DNA of 64,000 nucleotides from Achromobacter sp. Root83 (GTDB lineage: Bacteria; Pseudomonadota; Gammaproteobacteria; Burkholderiales; Burkholderiaceae_B). Under the pieces are notes generated by a model, which saw nothing but the letters and a program-made list of their open reading frames with translations, did no database searches and was not told the origin of the DNA. The position numbers were made by a program, and so were the translations under genes. Below, one piece after another: positions 41,121 to 49,716 of the stretch; position 1 is the first letter of the stretch; each line of letters opens with the position of its first letter. The stretch is taken from the NCBI RefSeq assembly GCF_001428845.1, contig NZ_LMIU01000008.1:138556-202555 (forward strand). The letters are read 5' to 3'.

Positions 41121-42107
41121 TTACTGCGGCTTCAATTCATCCGAGCGGGTTTTCCACAGCGAGAACAGCACGCCGCCCAGGATCAGGCTGAAGGTCACGC
41201 CCAGCGAAATGGCCGCCGGCACCTTGCCGATGAAGCCGACCAGGAAGATCTTCGTGCCGATGAACACCAGGACCAGAGCCAACGCGTACTTCAGATAGTG
41301 GAAGCGATGGATCATCGCCGCCAGGGCAAAGTACAGCGCACGCAGGCCCAGGATGGCGAAGATGTTGCTGGTGTAGACGATGAACGGATCGGTCGTGATG
41401 GCGAAGATGGCCGGCACGGAATCCACCGCGAACACCAGGTCGACGAATTCGATCAGCACCAGCGCCAGCAACAGCGGCGTGGCGAAGCGCACCTTCTTGG
41501 ACGTCGCGGGATCGGTTTCGGTCACCATGAAGGCGTTGCCGCGCAGCCCTTCCGTCACGCGCATGTGGCGCTTCAGGAACTTGAGGATCGGGTTGGTGGC
41601 GATGTCCGGGGTCTGGTCCGCGATCATCCACATCTTGATGCCCGTGAACACCAGGAACGCGCCGAACAGATAGAGCAGCCAGCCAAAGTTGCTGACCAGC
41701 GCGGCGCCCAGGCCGATCATGATGGCGCGCAGGACGATCACGCCCAGGATGCCCCAGAACAGCACGCGATGCTGGTATTGGCGCGGGATCGCAAAGAAGC
41801 TGAAGATCAACGCGATCACGAAGACGTTGTCCATGGACAGCGACTTCTCGATCATGAAGCCCGTGTAATAGGCCATGCCGCTGGCCGCGCCCAGTTGCCA
41901 CCAGACCCAGCCGCCGAACAGCAGCGCCGCGGTGATGTAGCCGGCCGACAGCAGCAGGCTTTCACGCACGCCGATCTCGCGGTCTTCCTTGTGCAGCACG
42001 CCCAGGTCGAAGACCAGGAGACTGACGACGATGCCGATGAACAGCAGCCAGCTCCAGGTTGGCGTGCCGAGGAAATCGGCGTTGAAGAAGGTGATCAAAG
42101 TGTCCAT
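41121..42107 (-). CDS. TerC-family membrane protein (Alx-like)
   Basis: 328 residues from the ATG at 42107, about nine transmembrane helices. The family signature is clear: FIGIVVSLLVFDLGVLHKED, FMIEKSLSMDNVFVIALIF and LALVLIEFVDLVFAVDSVPA, with the acidic residues in the membrane (D in SMDN, E and D in IEFVD). TerC/Alx proteins are linked to manganese export, protein insertion support and pH or tellurite resistance. No yybP-ykoY riboswitch is recognisable in the 108-base leader. It is divergent from a NhaR-like regulator. Confidence 0.92.
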   Translation of the reverse strand: MDTLITFFNADFLGTPTWSWLLFIGIVVSLLVFDLGVLHKEDREIGVRESLLLSAGYITAALLFGGWVWWQLGAASGMAYYTGFMIEKSLSMDNVFVIALIFSFFAIPRQYQHRVLFWGILGVIVLRAIMIGLGAALVSNFGWLLYLFGAFLVFTGIKMWMIADQTPDIATNPILKFLKRHMRVTEGLRGNAFMVTETDPATSKKVRFATPLLLALVLIEFVDLVFAVDSVPAIFAITTDPFIVYTSNIFAILGLRALYFALAAMIHRFHYLKYALALVLVFIGTKIFLVGFIGKVPAAISLGVTFSLILGGVLFSLWKTRSDELKPQ

Positions 42108-42215
42108 GAATGCCCCGCTTGGTTCGAAGGCCCCCATGATCCGGATCTGGTACGGATGGAGAAATCAGCCTGAAAGTGAGTTAAGGTTCGAAAAAACCGA
42201 AGTGAGACCACACCG

Positions 42216-43109
42216 ATGCTGAATTACCGCCACCTGTATTACTTCTGGATGGTCGCCAAGGAAGGCGGCTTTTCCCGTGCCGCCGAACGGCTCGACATGG
42301 CCATCCAGACCATCAGCGCCCAGGTGCGGGAGCTTGAAAAGAACCTGGGCCATCAATTGCTCAAACCGGCCGGGCGGGGCGTGGCGCTGACCGACGCGGG
42401 CCAGGCCGCCTTCGCGCGTGCCGAAGAGATTTTCCAGATCGGCCAGGTGCTGCCGCAGGAGGTGCGCGCGGCGGCCACCAAGCCCGTCGTGCGCCTGTCC
42501 GTGGGGCTGTCCGACGGCATCTCCAAGCTGGCCGCGCACGCCTTGCTGGGGCCGGTGCTGCATACCCCCGACCTGCACCTGACCTGCCACGAGGGCGAGG
42601 TCGAGGAACTGCTCGGAGAACTGGCCCGGCACCACCTGGACCTGGTCCTGGCCGGCCAGGGCGCCCCCGCCAACCCCAACCTGCGGCTCACCAGCGACCG
42701 CCTGGTGTCGTCCCCGGTCGACTGGTATGGCCCCGCCAAGCTGGTGCGCAAATCGGATACGCTGGACTTTCCCCGCTGCCTGGAACGCCTGCCCGTGCTG
42801 CTGCCCACGGGCCATTCTGTGCTGCGCCAGACCCTGGACCGCTGGTTCGGCGAGCAAGGCGTCTATCCCAATGTGGTGGGCGAATTCGAGGACAGCGCCC
42901 TGATGTCGGTGTTCGCCGCCCGCGGCCTGGGCGTTTTTCCCCTGAGCCGCCTGGGCGGAGACGACATCGCCCTGCTGCGCGGCTTGCGCCCGCTGGCCCG
43001 CTGCGATGACGTCCACGAAGAGATCTACGCCATCCGCAACCGGCGCGGCCAGCATCACCCGCTGGTCCAGGCCATCCTGGCGAGTGCGAAAACTTCGGTT
43101 TTATCTTAA
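42216..43109 (+). CDS. LysR-family regulator, NhaR-like
   Basis: 297 residues. The start NYRHLYYFWMVAKEGGFSRA and the QTISAQVRELEKNLGHQLLK helix are those of NhaR, the LysR activator of Na+/H+ antiporter genes; GEFEDSALMSVFAARGLGVF also matches the NhaR effector domain. No nhaA is nearby; the divergent terC (108 bases between starts) is the likely target, which would link ion or pH sensing to TerC (inference). An 11-base sequence near its start reappears inverted at its 3' end. Confidence 0.88.
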   Translation: MLNYRHLYYFWMVAKEGGFSRAAERLDMAIQTISAQVRELEKNLGHQLLKPAGRGVALTDAGQAAFARAEEIFQIGQVLPQEVRAAATKPVVRLSVGLSDGISKLAAHALLGPVLHTPDLHLTCHEGEVEELLGELARHHLDLVLAGQGAPANPNLRLTSDRLVSSPVDWYGPAKLVRKSDTLDFPRCLERLPVLLPTGHSVLRQTLDRWFGEQGVYPNVVGEFEDSALMSVFAARGLGVFPLSRLGGDDIALLRGLRPLARCDDVHEEIYAIRNRRGQHHPLVQAILASAKTSVLS

Positions 43110-43193
43110 TGTTTGTCACATCCATTCTGGTTTTTCAGAAATAGAATCGCCTTTATCGTGGACCCTCTTTTGAATTATCGGAGTACCACTTCA

Positions 43194-43592
43194 ATGAAAA
43201 AAATCATCTGGCTCGCTTTTGCCGTGCTTGCCGCACTCTGGACCGGGCTGGTGGCGCTGACCTTGCAATTGACCGACTGGGTCCTCGCGACCATCGCCAC
43301 GGCCCAGGTGCCGGGCGCCGCGATCGACACCTCGCAATGGGTCGCGCCAGCCTGGGCGGCCGCCTGGGTCGACCCCGCGTGGCTGCAATCGCTGCAGGGC
43401 GGGCTGGTCTGGGCCGCTCAGGGCCTGAACCAGGTCCTGCCCTTCGCGGGCAGCCTGGGCACGCTCATCTCGGTGCTGGGCTGGATCTGCTGGGGCTTCA
43501 TCATGGCCGCCCTGCTGGTCCTGGCGCTGATCCTGCACTGGCTGGCCGGCAAGCGCGGGCAGGACGCGGCCCCGGGCCGTCAAGTGGTGTAA
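43194..43592 (+). CDS. Small inner-membrane protein, 132 aa, unknown
   Basis: No family recognised. From the ATG at 43194 the protein has an N-terminal helix (IIWLAFAVLAALWTGLVALT), a loop with several Trp-Val/Ala-Pro segments (WVAPAWAAAWVDPAWLQSL) and one or two C-terminal helices (GWICWGFIMAALLVLALIL) ending in a basic tail. GGAGTA precedes the start. Trp content is high. The gene lies alone between the NhaR-like regulator and a secreted protein gene. Confidence 0.65.
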   Translation: MKKIIWLAFAVLAALWTGLVALTLQLTDWVLATIATAQVPGAAIDTSQWVAPAWAAAWVDPAWLQSLQGGLVWAAQGLNQVLPFAGSLGTLISVLGWICWGFIMAALLVLALILHWLAGKRGQDAAPGRQVV

Positions 43593-43644
43593 TAAGGGGC
43601 AGGCAACGCGCCGCCCGGCACGCTGCCCTCACCAGGAGCGTGCC

Positions 43645-44277
43645 GTGTCCTCTCGATCCCCCCGTGCCCTATTCCTTCCCATCGCAGCGCTGCTTGCCGG
43701 CGCCGCGATGGGCGCCGCGCAGGCCTCGGCCCCGGCCGCGGCGCACGGGGTGGACGTCTGCACGCTGGAAGGCACGTCGGGTCAATATAGCGTACGGGTG
43801 CGCAACACCGGCACCGCGCCGCTCACGCGCGCCGACGTCGTCGGCGTGACCCTGAACGCCAGCGGCCAGGGCAGCGGCAACATCAACGTCAGCCTCGCCG
43901 ACGTCCCTCCCGGAAAATTCAAGACGGCGGTGCTTGCGCGCCACGGGGAATCTGCCGCGCTCGTCAGCGTGGCGACGTATCAAACCGTCAATGGCGTGGA
44001 AGTCCCGCAGCAGGAGCTGTACGCGGGCAAGGTCGCGCATGTGTCGCCCGGATCGGCGCGGCAGTACACGCTGGCCCCCCTGGCGGTGCGCGGCTGGACG
44101 GTGGCTTACGGCACGCAGCAAGGCCCCAGCCTGGAAGCGGGCAGCGCGGTGCTGCTGATCTATCCCGCCCGCGCGGCCAAGAACCGGGATGCCAGCCGGC
44201 CGGAAGCGGGGCGAGCGCCCGCCGATGTGGTTCCCCTCAAGCCCTGCCAGACCGAGGCCGGCGCCAAAAAATCCTGA
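43645..44277 (+). CDS. Exported hypothetical protein, 210 aa
   Basis: No family recognised. It starts at a GTG (43645) 8 bases after CCAGGAG. Residues 1-28 form a signal peptide (ALFLPIAALLAGAAMGAAQASA). The mature part is beta-rich (YSVRVRNTGTAPLTRADVVG, INVSLADVPPGKFKTAVLAR), has one N-terminal and one C-terminal cysteine (DVCTLEG; KPCQTE) that could form a disulphide, and a Pro/Ala-rich end. Looks like a periplasmic immunoglobulin-like domain protein. Confidence 0.65.
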   Translation: MSSRSPRALFLPIAALLAGAAMGAAQASAPAAAHGVDVCTLEGTSGQYSVRVRNTGTAPLTRADVVGVTLNASGQGSGNINVSLADVPPGKFKTAVLARHGESAALVSVATYQTVNGVEVPQQELYAGKVAHVSPGSARQYTLAPLAVRGWTVAYGTQQGPSLEAGSAVLLIYPARAAKNRDASRPEAGRAPADVVPLKPCQTEAGAKKS

Positions 44278-44283
44278 ACGGGC

Positions 44284-44685
44284 TCAGGTCCCGCTCAGCA
44301 GGTCGCGCTCGTTGAGCAGCGCATAGACGATTTCCGGCCGGTTATCGAAACCGCGCCGGATCGCGGCGGGCAGCGACGCGCGCGTCTTGCGGCACAGGCC
44401 CGGCAGATCTTCCAACTGGATGGATATGCCCCGAGACGTGCGGACCTCGTTGTCGCTGGGCGTGATGCGGATCACGATCCCCAGTTGCGCGTGAATGCGC
44501 CCCTGCATCGCCCGCAGATCATCCAGGCTGGCGATGTTCTCCAGCCGCGCCACCAGCCGCTTTTCCTCTTCCTTGGTCAATCGCAATACGCGCACGTCCG
44601 ACGCCGGATCGGCCAGCAGCCGTTCCCGGTCGCACACACAGGCGCCCGGGGGGCATTCTTGGCGGATCGGAAATGAAGGGTTCAT
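44284..44685 (-). CDS. Hypothetical cytosolic protein with N-terminal cysteine cluster
   Basis: 133 residues, family not recognised. Three cysteines are clustered at the N-terminus (QECPPGACVCDRERLLADP), followed by a charged helical part (LTKEEEKRLVARLENIASLDDLRAMQGR) and a C-terminal helix pair. The cysteines could bind a metal or Fe-S cluster (inference). It converges on the gene at 43645 with six bases between stops and is divergent from 44837. Confidence 0.65.
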   Translation of the reverse strand: MNPSFPIRQECPPGACVCDRERLLADPASDVRVLRLTKEEEKRLVARLENIASLDDLRAMQGRIHAQLGIVIRITPSDNEVRTSRGISIQLEDLPGLCRKTRASLPAAIRRGFDNRPEIVYALLNERDLLSGT

Positions 44686-44836
44686 GGCGGACGGATAAGC
44701 GGGGCCGGGCGGCGCGGGCCCAGCCTAACACTGGATTCTACCCAGGATGCGCATCCGCACCGCCGCGCCCACCGATCGTTTACCCGCACACCGCTGGGGC
44801 ATAATGCCCGGCGGAACCGAATCGAGGGACGAACAG

Positions 44837-46120
44837 GTGAAAGGCATTCTGCTTGCGGCCATGCTTGCCACGGCGGCACAAGGCGCGTGCGCGCGCGAGT
44901 TTCCGTACCCCATCAAAGCCGGACTGCCCGCCACCGTGACGACCACCGGCGGCGCGCAGGAGCGCGCCACGGTGCGCGTGGGCGACGGACCCGCTTACGA
45001 GCTGGGCGAGTTCGACGAAGAAATCGACCAGATGGAATCCGTGGACATCAACCAGGACGGGTACCGCGACCTGGTCCTTGGCCAAAGCGGCGGCAGCTCG
45101 CAGGTCATCTCGCGCCTGTTCCTCTACCGCCCCGACGACGGCGGCTTCCAGGAAATAGCGTATCCCGGCGGCGAGGCCAGTCCCTGCCACGGTTTCGTCA
45201 ATCCGTTCTTCAAGCCCGGCCTGCCTGCCTTCAGCGTGGCCTGCCGCTATGGCGCGGCCAGCAACGGCTCCGAAGACTACGTGTTGCGGCCGGACGGCAC
45301 GGCGCACGCCACCTCGTGGACCACCCAGGCGCTGTTCGGACTTGAGACCGCCCAGGCGGAACTGACCTATCGCTTCCGCGACGACGGCTCCGTCGCCGGC
45401 ATCGACATCGACGGCGAAGGCTCGCCGCTGGAAGGCGGCGTGGTGCCGGTCGGCAGGCTGGACCTGTACGACGCGCCCGACGTCAACGCCCGTCCGGCCA
45501 TAACGGCCGCCCAAGGCGAGCGGCTGGACGTGGTGGCGCTGCGTCCGCTCGGCTGGCTGCAAGTGCGCTACGCCCGCCAATCCGGCGGCGAGGTCCTGAA
45601 ATGGGTGCGCTACGGCGACCTGCGCGTGGACAAGCACGGCTACACGCCCGCGCCGCCCGATGAAAGCGGGCTGGCGCTGACCCTGTTCAATTACCTGGAC
45701 GCCTGGAACGACGAGGAATCGGGCGGCCGCCTCACGCTGCGGCTGGACAATCATGGCGCCGCGCCGGCCGCGCTATCCCTGCCCCGTGTCTGGCTGCTGC
45801 TGATCAACGCGCAGGGCGACCGCATCGTGCATCCCTTGCTCCAGGCCGACGCCGTCGCGCTGGGACCGGCGGGCTCGCCGGCGCCGGACAGCGCCATCGG
45901 GCTGGTCGATGCGCCGGTGCTGTGGCGCCACGACGAAGGCAATGGCGGCAGGGCCAGCTACATGATCCGCGAAAACGAAGCTGGTTATGTGCAGGCCGTT
46001 CCCGACCTGGCCGCGGGCCGCTACCGCATGACTGCCGTCGTGACCGATCCTGGCAATCTTCGGGAACCGCTTTACTCGAACCAGGTCGAGTTCGACTTCC
46101 CGTTCCCGAAGCTGGAATAG
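44837..46120 (+). CDS. Exported protein with an FG-GAP/EF-hand-like Ca-binding loop (XAC2610-like part)
   Basis: 427 residues from the GTG at 44837, preceded by GAGGGA. Signal peptide in residues 1-19 (GILLAAMLATAAQGACA). Residues about 60-140 contain MESVDINQDGYRDLVLGQSGG, the D-x-N-x-D-G-x-x-D loop of FG-GAP/XAC2610-type proteins, and a Cys pair (SPCHGF, SVACRYG). A second half (about 270-420) is beta-rich (LTLRLDNHGAAPAALSLPRV) and resembles an SH3-like plus immunoglobulin-like end. Probably periplasmic. Function unknown. Confidence 0.7.
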   Translation: MKGILLAAMLATAAQGACAREFPYPIKAGLPATVTTTGGAQERATVRVGDGPAYELGEFDEEIDQMESVDINQDGYRDLVLGQSGGSSQVISRLFLYRPDDGGFQEIAYPGGEASPCHGFVNPFFKPGLPAFSVACRYGAASNGSEDYVLRPDGTAHATSWTTQALFGLETAQAELTYRFRDDGSVAGIDIDGEGSPLEGGVVPVGRLDLYDAPDVNARPAITAAQGERLDVVALRPLGWLQVRYARQSGGEVLKWVRYGDLRVDKHGYTPAPPDESGLALTLFNYLDAWNDEESGGRLTLRLDNHGAAPAALSLPRVWLLLINAQGDRIVHPLLQADAVALGPAGSPAPDSAIGLVDAPVLWRHDEGNGGRASYMIRENEAGYVQAVPDLAAGRYRMTAVVTDPGNLREPLYSNQVEFDFPFPKLE

Positions 46121-46123
46121 GCG

Positions 46124-48493
46124 CTACCAGTAGTAGTTCAGGCTGAGCATCGCTTCGCGCTCCATGCCGCGGAACGTGTAGGTGTAGTAGCGCTTGTCGA
46201 AAACGTTATTGATGTTCAGCGCGATGCGGTAGCGCGGCGTCTCGTAGGCGACCGCCACGTCCGCCAGCGTGAACGCCGGGTTGTACGGCGTGCTGCCGTC
46301 GGCCGCGGTGTTCAGCGGCGCCTTGCCGCGATAGCGCACGCCGCCCCCGAGCATCAGGCCCTGGACTTGATGCGGACGGTAGTCCAGCCACAGGCTGGCC
46401 GTCTGGCGCGCGGTCTGCGAGAGCTGCTGGCCCACATCCTGCAGCCGGTTGCTCTTCGTCGTGCGCGGATCGATGTAGCTATAGCCGGCCATCACGCTGA
46501 GTTCACGCGTGAGCGGAAACTTGGCCTCCAGCTCCACACCCGTGGAGCGCACCTCGCCGGTCTGCACGCTGAAGCGTGGATGGTCGGGATCCTGCGTGGT
46601 CACATTGGTCTGGCGGATGTCGAACACCGCGGCCGTGAAGAGCGCGTCGGTGCCTGGCGGCTGATATTTCAGCCCGACCTCGTACTGCTTGCCCTCGCGC
46701 GGCTTGAACGCGGTACCGTCGAACTGCTTTCCCGTGATGGGGTCGAACGCCGTGGAATAGCTCACGTAAGGCGCGACGCCGTTGTCGAACAGATAGAGCA
46801 GGCCCACGCTGCCCGTGGTGGCCGCGTCGCTGATCCTGGGCTGCGTGGTGCTGCTCTGGTTGGTGCGCACGAAGTCCCGCCGCAGGCTCACGTTGCCGAC
46901 CCATTGATTCCACTTGAGCTGGTTCAGCGTGTAGATGCCGGTCTGCTTCAGGTCGGTGCGCGACGGATCCAGTTCGGGATAGTCGATCTGCTGGCCGTAC
47001 ACCGGCGCGTAGATGTCCAGGTTGGGCACATCCCACCCGAAGCCCAGCGCATCGTTTTCCTTGTAGCGCAGATAGTCCACGCCCACCGCGAACGTGTGTT
47101 GCAGGCCGCCCCACGCGAAGTCGCGCGACGCGCGGCTGTCCACGGCCAGGGTCTTACCGTTGGTGCGCTGGGCCAGGCTGCCCCGCGTGACCGTGCGCTT
47201 GTCTTCCAGCAGATCCATCCCGTAGATGTGCCGGTAGTCGATATCGATCTCCGAATAGCGCAGGTTCTGGCGCAGGCGCCAGCCGCCGTCGGTGTCGTGC
47301 TCGAAGGCGTAGCCGATGGATTTGGTATCGCGGTCGAAGCGGTCGAAATCCGGATCGCCGGCGGTGCGGCTGAGCGGCAGGTCCCCGATCTCGGGATAGG
47401 TGTACAGGTTCGGCCACCAGCTCTTCGGGGTGGCGCGTTCCTTGGAGTACGTGCCCAGCACGGTCAGGCGCGTCTGGTTCGTGATGTTCCACAGGATCGA
47501 CGGCGCCACGGAAATCCGGTCGTCGCGGGAACCATCTGTGCGTCCGTCGCTGTCGCGGCCCATCACATTCAGGCGATACAGCACCTTCTGGTCGGCGTCG
47601 AACGCGCCGCCCAGGTCCGCCGTGAGCTGGCGGCGGTTGTACGTGCCGTAGCTTGCGCCCACGCTGTTGACATGGTCCGCCGAGGGGCGCTTGGAGACCA
47701 CGTTGATGACGCCGCCCGGGCGCCCCTGGCCGAACAGGACGGAGGCCGGCCCCTTCAACACCTCGATGCTGTCGAGCTCGTCCAGGTTGTCGTTCCAGGA
47801 TGCATAGGTGCCCGTCGACAACTGCTTCAAGCCGTCCTTGAAATAGGCGCTCCCATCGCTGAAGCCCCGGATCACCGCTCCGGTCATGCGCGCATCGCTG
47901 GAACCCGACACTTCCGTCTGCACGCCGGGCGTGTAGGCCAGCGCGCCCTCCAGATTGCGCGGCGCCTGCACCTTGATCTGTTCCTGCGTCACGATCGACA
48001 CCGAACGCGGGGTTTCGATCAGCGGCACATCGAGCTTGCCGCTCCGGCTGGACAGCGCGACGTAGCTGTCCGCCGTTCCCACCGCCACCCCGCGCACCGT
48101 CACGGGCTCGAGCTGCGTCGAGGCCGCGGAGGGCGCGGTCAGCGAGACATTGCGCCCATCGCGCTGAAAGTTGATGCCAGTGCCCGCCAACAGCCGGCGC
48201 AACGCGTCATCGGGCGTCAGGCGGCCCGACACCGCGGGCGCGTTGCGGCCGCGCACGGTCTCGGGCAGATAGAAGATCACCAGAGATGCCTGCTCGCCCA
48301 ACTGGATCAGCGCATCGCCCAGCGGCTGCGCCGTGATGCTGACCTGGACGGGCGCCGTCTGCGCCACGGCATCGCGCGGCATGGCGGTCCACGCCAGCAC
48401 CAGGGAAATCGCCAGGGCGCCGCATGCGCCGTGCGCGCCGCGCTTTGCTGTCTTGCGCGCCGCCGCGCGCTGCTTCACTTGCTTGTCCATCAT
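46124..48493 (-). CDS. TonB-dependent siderophore receptor with STN domain (cassette 3)
   Basis: 789 residues from the ATG at 48493 (an ATG one codon later is equally possible). Signal peptide ending near AVAQTA, STN domain (VSITAQPLGDALIQLGEQAS), plug (IETPRSVSIVTQEQIKVQAP, IEVLKGPASVLFGQGRPGGV) and barrel ending MEREAMLSLNYYW. The plug and the repeated aromatic loops resemble the FhuA/FcuA/FoxA ferrichrome-type group. It is preceded by fecR and sigma genes but has a 230-base leader with its own possible regulatory site. Confidence 0.9.
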   Translation of the reverse strand: MMDKQVKQRAAARKTAKRGAHGACGALAISLVLAWTAMPRDAVAQTAPVQVSITAQPLGDALIQLGEQASLVIFYLPETVRGRNAPAVSGRLTPDDALRRLLAGTGINFQRDGRNVSLTAPSAASTQLEPVTVRGVAVGTADSYVALSSRSGKLDVPLIETPRSVSIVTQEQIKVQAPRNLEGALAYTPGVQTEVSGSSDARMTGAVIRGFSDGSAYFKDGLKQLSTGTYASWNDNLDELDSIEVLKGPASVLFGQGRPGGVINVVSKRPSADHVNSVGASYGTYNRRQLTADLGGAFDADQKVLYRLNVMGRDSDGRTDGSRDDRISVAPSILWNITNQTRLTVLGTYSKERATPKSWWPNLYTYPEIGDLPLSRTAGDPDFDRFDRDTKSIGYAFEHDTDGGWRLRQNLRYSEIDIDYRHIYGMDLLEDKRTVTRGSLAQRTNGKTLAVDSRASRDFAWGGLQHTFAVGVDYLRYKENDALGFGWDVPNLDIYAPVYGQQIDYPELDPSRTDLKQTGIYTLNQLKWNQWVGNVSLRRDFVRTNQSSTTQPRISDAATTGSVGLLYLFDNGVAPYVSYSTAFDPITGKQFDGTAFKPREGKQYEVGLKYQPPGTDALFTAAVFDIRQTNVTTQDPDHPRFSVQTGEVRSTGVELEAKFPLTRELSVMAGYSYIDPRTTKSNRLQDVGQQLSQTARQTASLWLDYRPHQVQGLMLGGGVRYRGKAPLNTAADGSTPYNPAFTLADVAVAYETPRYRIALNINNVFDKRYYTYTFRGMEREAMLSLNYYW

Positions 48494-48626
48494 GGGTAGA
48501 AAAATTCCAGTACAACTGCCCGCGCATTCCGCGCCCGACACCCTTGGCCAAAGGTTGCTTCCAGGGCCGAGATCGGCTTGCGAGCGCGTCCCCTTCAACG
48601 TCTAGACGCCGGCATCGCAAAAAAAC

Positions 48627-48645
48627 CGGAATGATTCTCGATAGA
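48627..48645 (-). promoter_or_regulatory. Possible Fur box upstream of receptor 3
   Basis: The minus-strand 19-mer matches the Fur consensus at about 11 of 19 positions, including GA-GAATCATT, and a further TGATTCG motif lies 15 bases on. Found in the fecR-receptor gap about 135 bases before the receptor start. Confidence 0.35.
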
Positions 48646-48716
48646 TAATTTGAAACAAAATGATTCGGCCATGCCGCGTCATGACGCCCTGGTTGGGCGC
48701 GCGGGGATGCGGAAAT

Positions 48717-48733
48717 GCCGCGCTTAGCGCGGC
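48717..48733 (-). terminator. Hairpin with the fecR3 stop codon in its loop
   Basis: GCCGCGC (48717-48723) and GCGCGGC (48727-48733) are perfect 7-bp arms; the 3-base loop is the TAA stop of fecR3 (minus strand). No clear U-tract follows. It may cut read-through into receptor 3. Confidence 0.45.
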
Positions 48734-49716
48734 GCCAGCACGGCGCTGCCGTCGGCGGGATAAAGCACGATCACGGGCGCGATCTGCGGCAGCACGTTCA
48801 AGACGGATTCGGGCTCGTCGATGGACAGGGTGCCCGCCACGCGCAAGCGCGCAAGCTTGCTGTCGTCGATCCTCAGCGGATTTCGCAGGTAGCGGTTCAG
48901 CTCCGCCACCACTTGCGCCAGCGGCGTATCGCGGAAAACCAGCCGGCCGCGCTGCCAAGCCATGACGGCCGCCACGTTTTCCTGGTGCGGCGCCGCCAGC
49001 GGAGTGCCGGGCGTGTAGCCCGCGACATAGCCCGCCGTCAGATGGCGGGTCGTCCTGTTCCACCACGAGCCGGCGGAAAACGCCACGCTGCCCTCGTCCA
49101 CCGCCAGCGCCACCGCGGCGCCGTCGCGCCGGACATTGAACCGCGTGCCCGTCACCAGGACTTGCGCGTCTCCCGCATCCACCGTGAAAGGCCGCGCGGC
49201 GTCGGGGCTGACGGTGAACAGGGCCTCGCCCGCCAGCAGTTCCACCAGGCGGCGGTCGGCATACAGCGCGACGCGGACCTGCGTGTCCGTGTTCAGTTCC
49301 AGCAGCGAGCCGTCGGGCAAGGTGACGCGCTTGCGTTCGCCTCGGGCCGTGGCCAGCGACTGGGTGAATTCGGGAGCGGGCGACCACAGCCGGGGGCCGA
49401 TCACGCCAACGGCAAGCGTCAGGGCACAGGCGGCCGTCAACCCCATGACGAACCGGCGGCGGCGTGGATGCGCGGACGCGTCACCGGGCTGCGCCAGGAT
49501 GGCGCGCATTTCGTGTTCGGGCAGGCCATCCGCCACGCGCCACAGGGCCTGCATCGCACGGTACTGGCGCAAGTTTTCGGGGTGGGCGGCCAGCCAGACG
49601 TCGCGCGCCTGGCGCTCTTTTGCATCCAGCGCGCCCAGACGCTCGCGCGCGAACCAGCGGGCGGCCTCGTCGCGGGGCGCCGTGGAAGCGTCCGGGCGGG
49701 AATCAGTGCGGGGCAT
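48724..49716 (-). CDS. FecR-family signal transducer (cassette 3)
   Basis: 330 residues from the ATG at 49716 (an ATG at 49734 would add six). DUF4880 part (DEAARWFARERLGALDAKER, WLAAHPENLRQYRAMQALWR), a transmembrane helix at about 90-107 (FVMGLTAACALTLAVGVIG) and the FecR domain (GERKRVTLPDGSLLELNTDT, AQVLVTGTRFNVRRDG), then the STN-like C-terminal part (FRDTPLAQVVAELNRYL). Start overlaps the sigma gene by 14 bases. Confidence 0.92.
   Translation of the reverse strand: MPRTDSRPDASTAPRDEAARWFARERLGALDAKERQARDVWLAAHPENLRQYRAMQALWRVADGLPEHEMRAILAQPGDASAHPRRRRFVMGLTAACALTLAVGVIGPRLWSPAPEFTQSLATARGERKRVTLPDGSLLELNTDTQVRVALYADRRLVELLAGEALFTVSPDAARPFTVDAGDAQVLVTGTRFNVRRDGAAVALAVDEGSVAFSAGSWWNRTTRHLTAGYVAGYTPGTPLAAPHQENVAAVMAWQRGRLVFRDTPLAQVVAELNRYLRNPLRIDDSKLARLRVAGTLSIDEPESVLNVLPQIAPVIVLYPADGSAVLAPR

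Noticed and set aside
42108-42215. yybP-ykoY manganese riboswitch in front of terC
   Set aside because: None of the conserved purine-rich loops of this riboswitch can be found in the 108-base gap.
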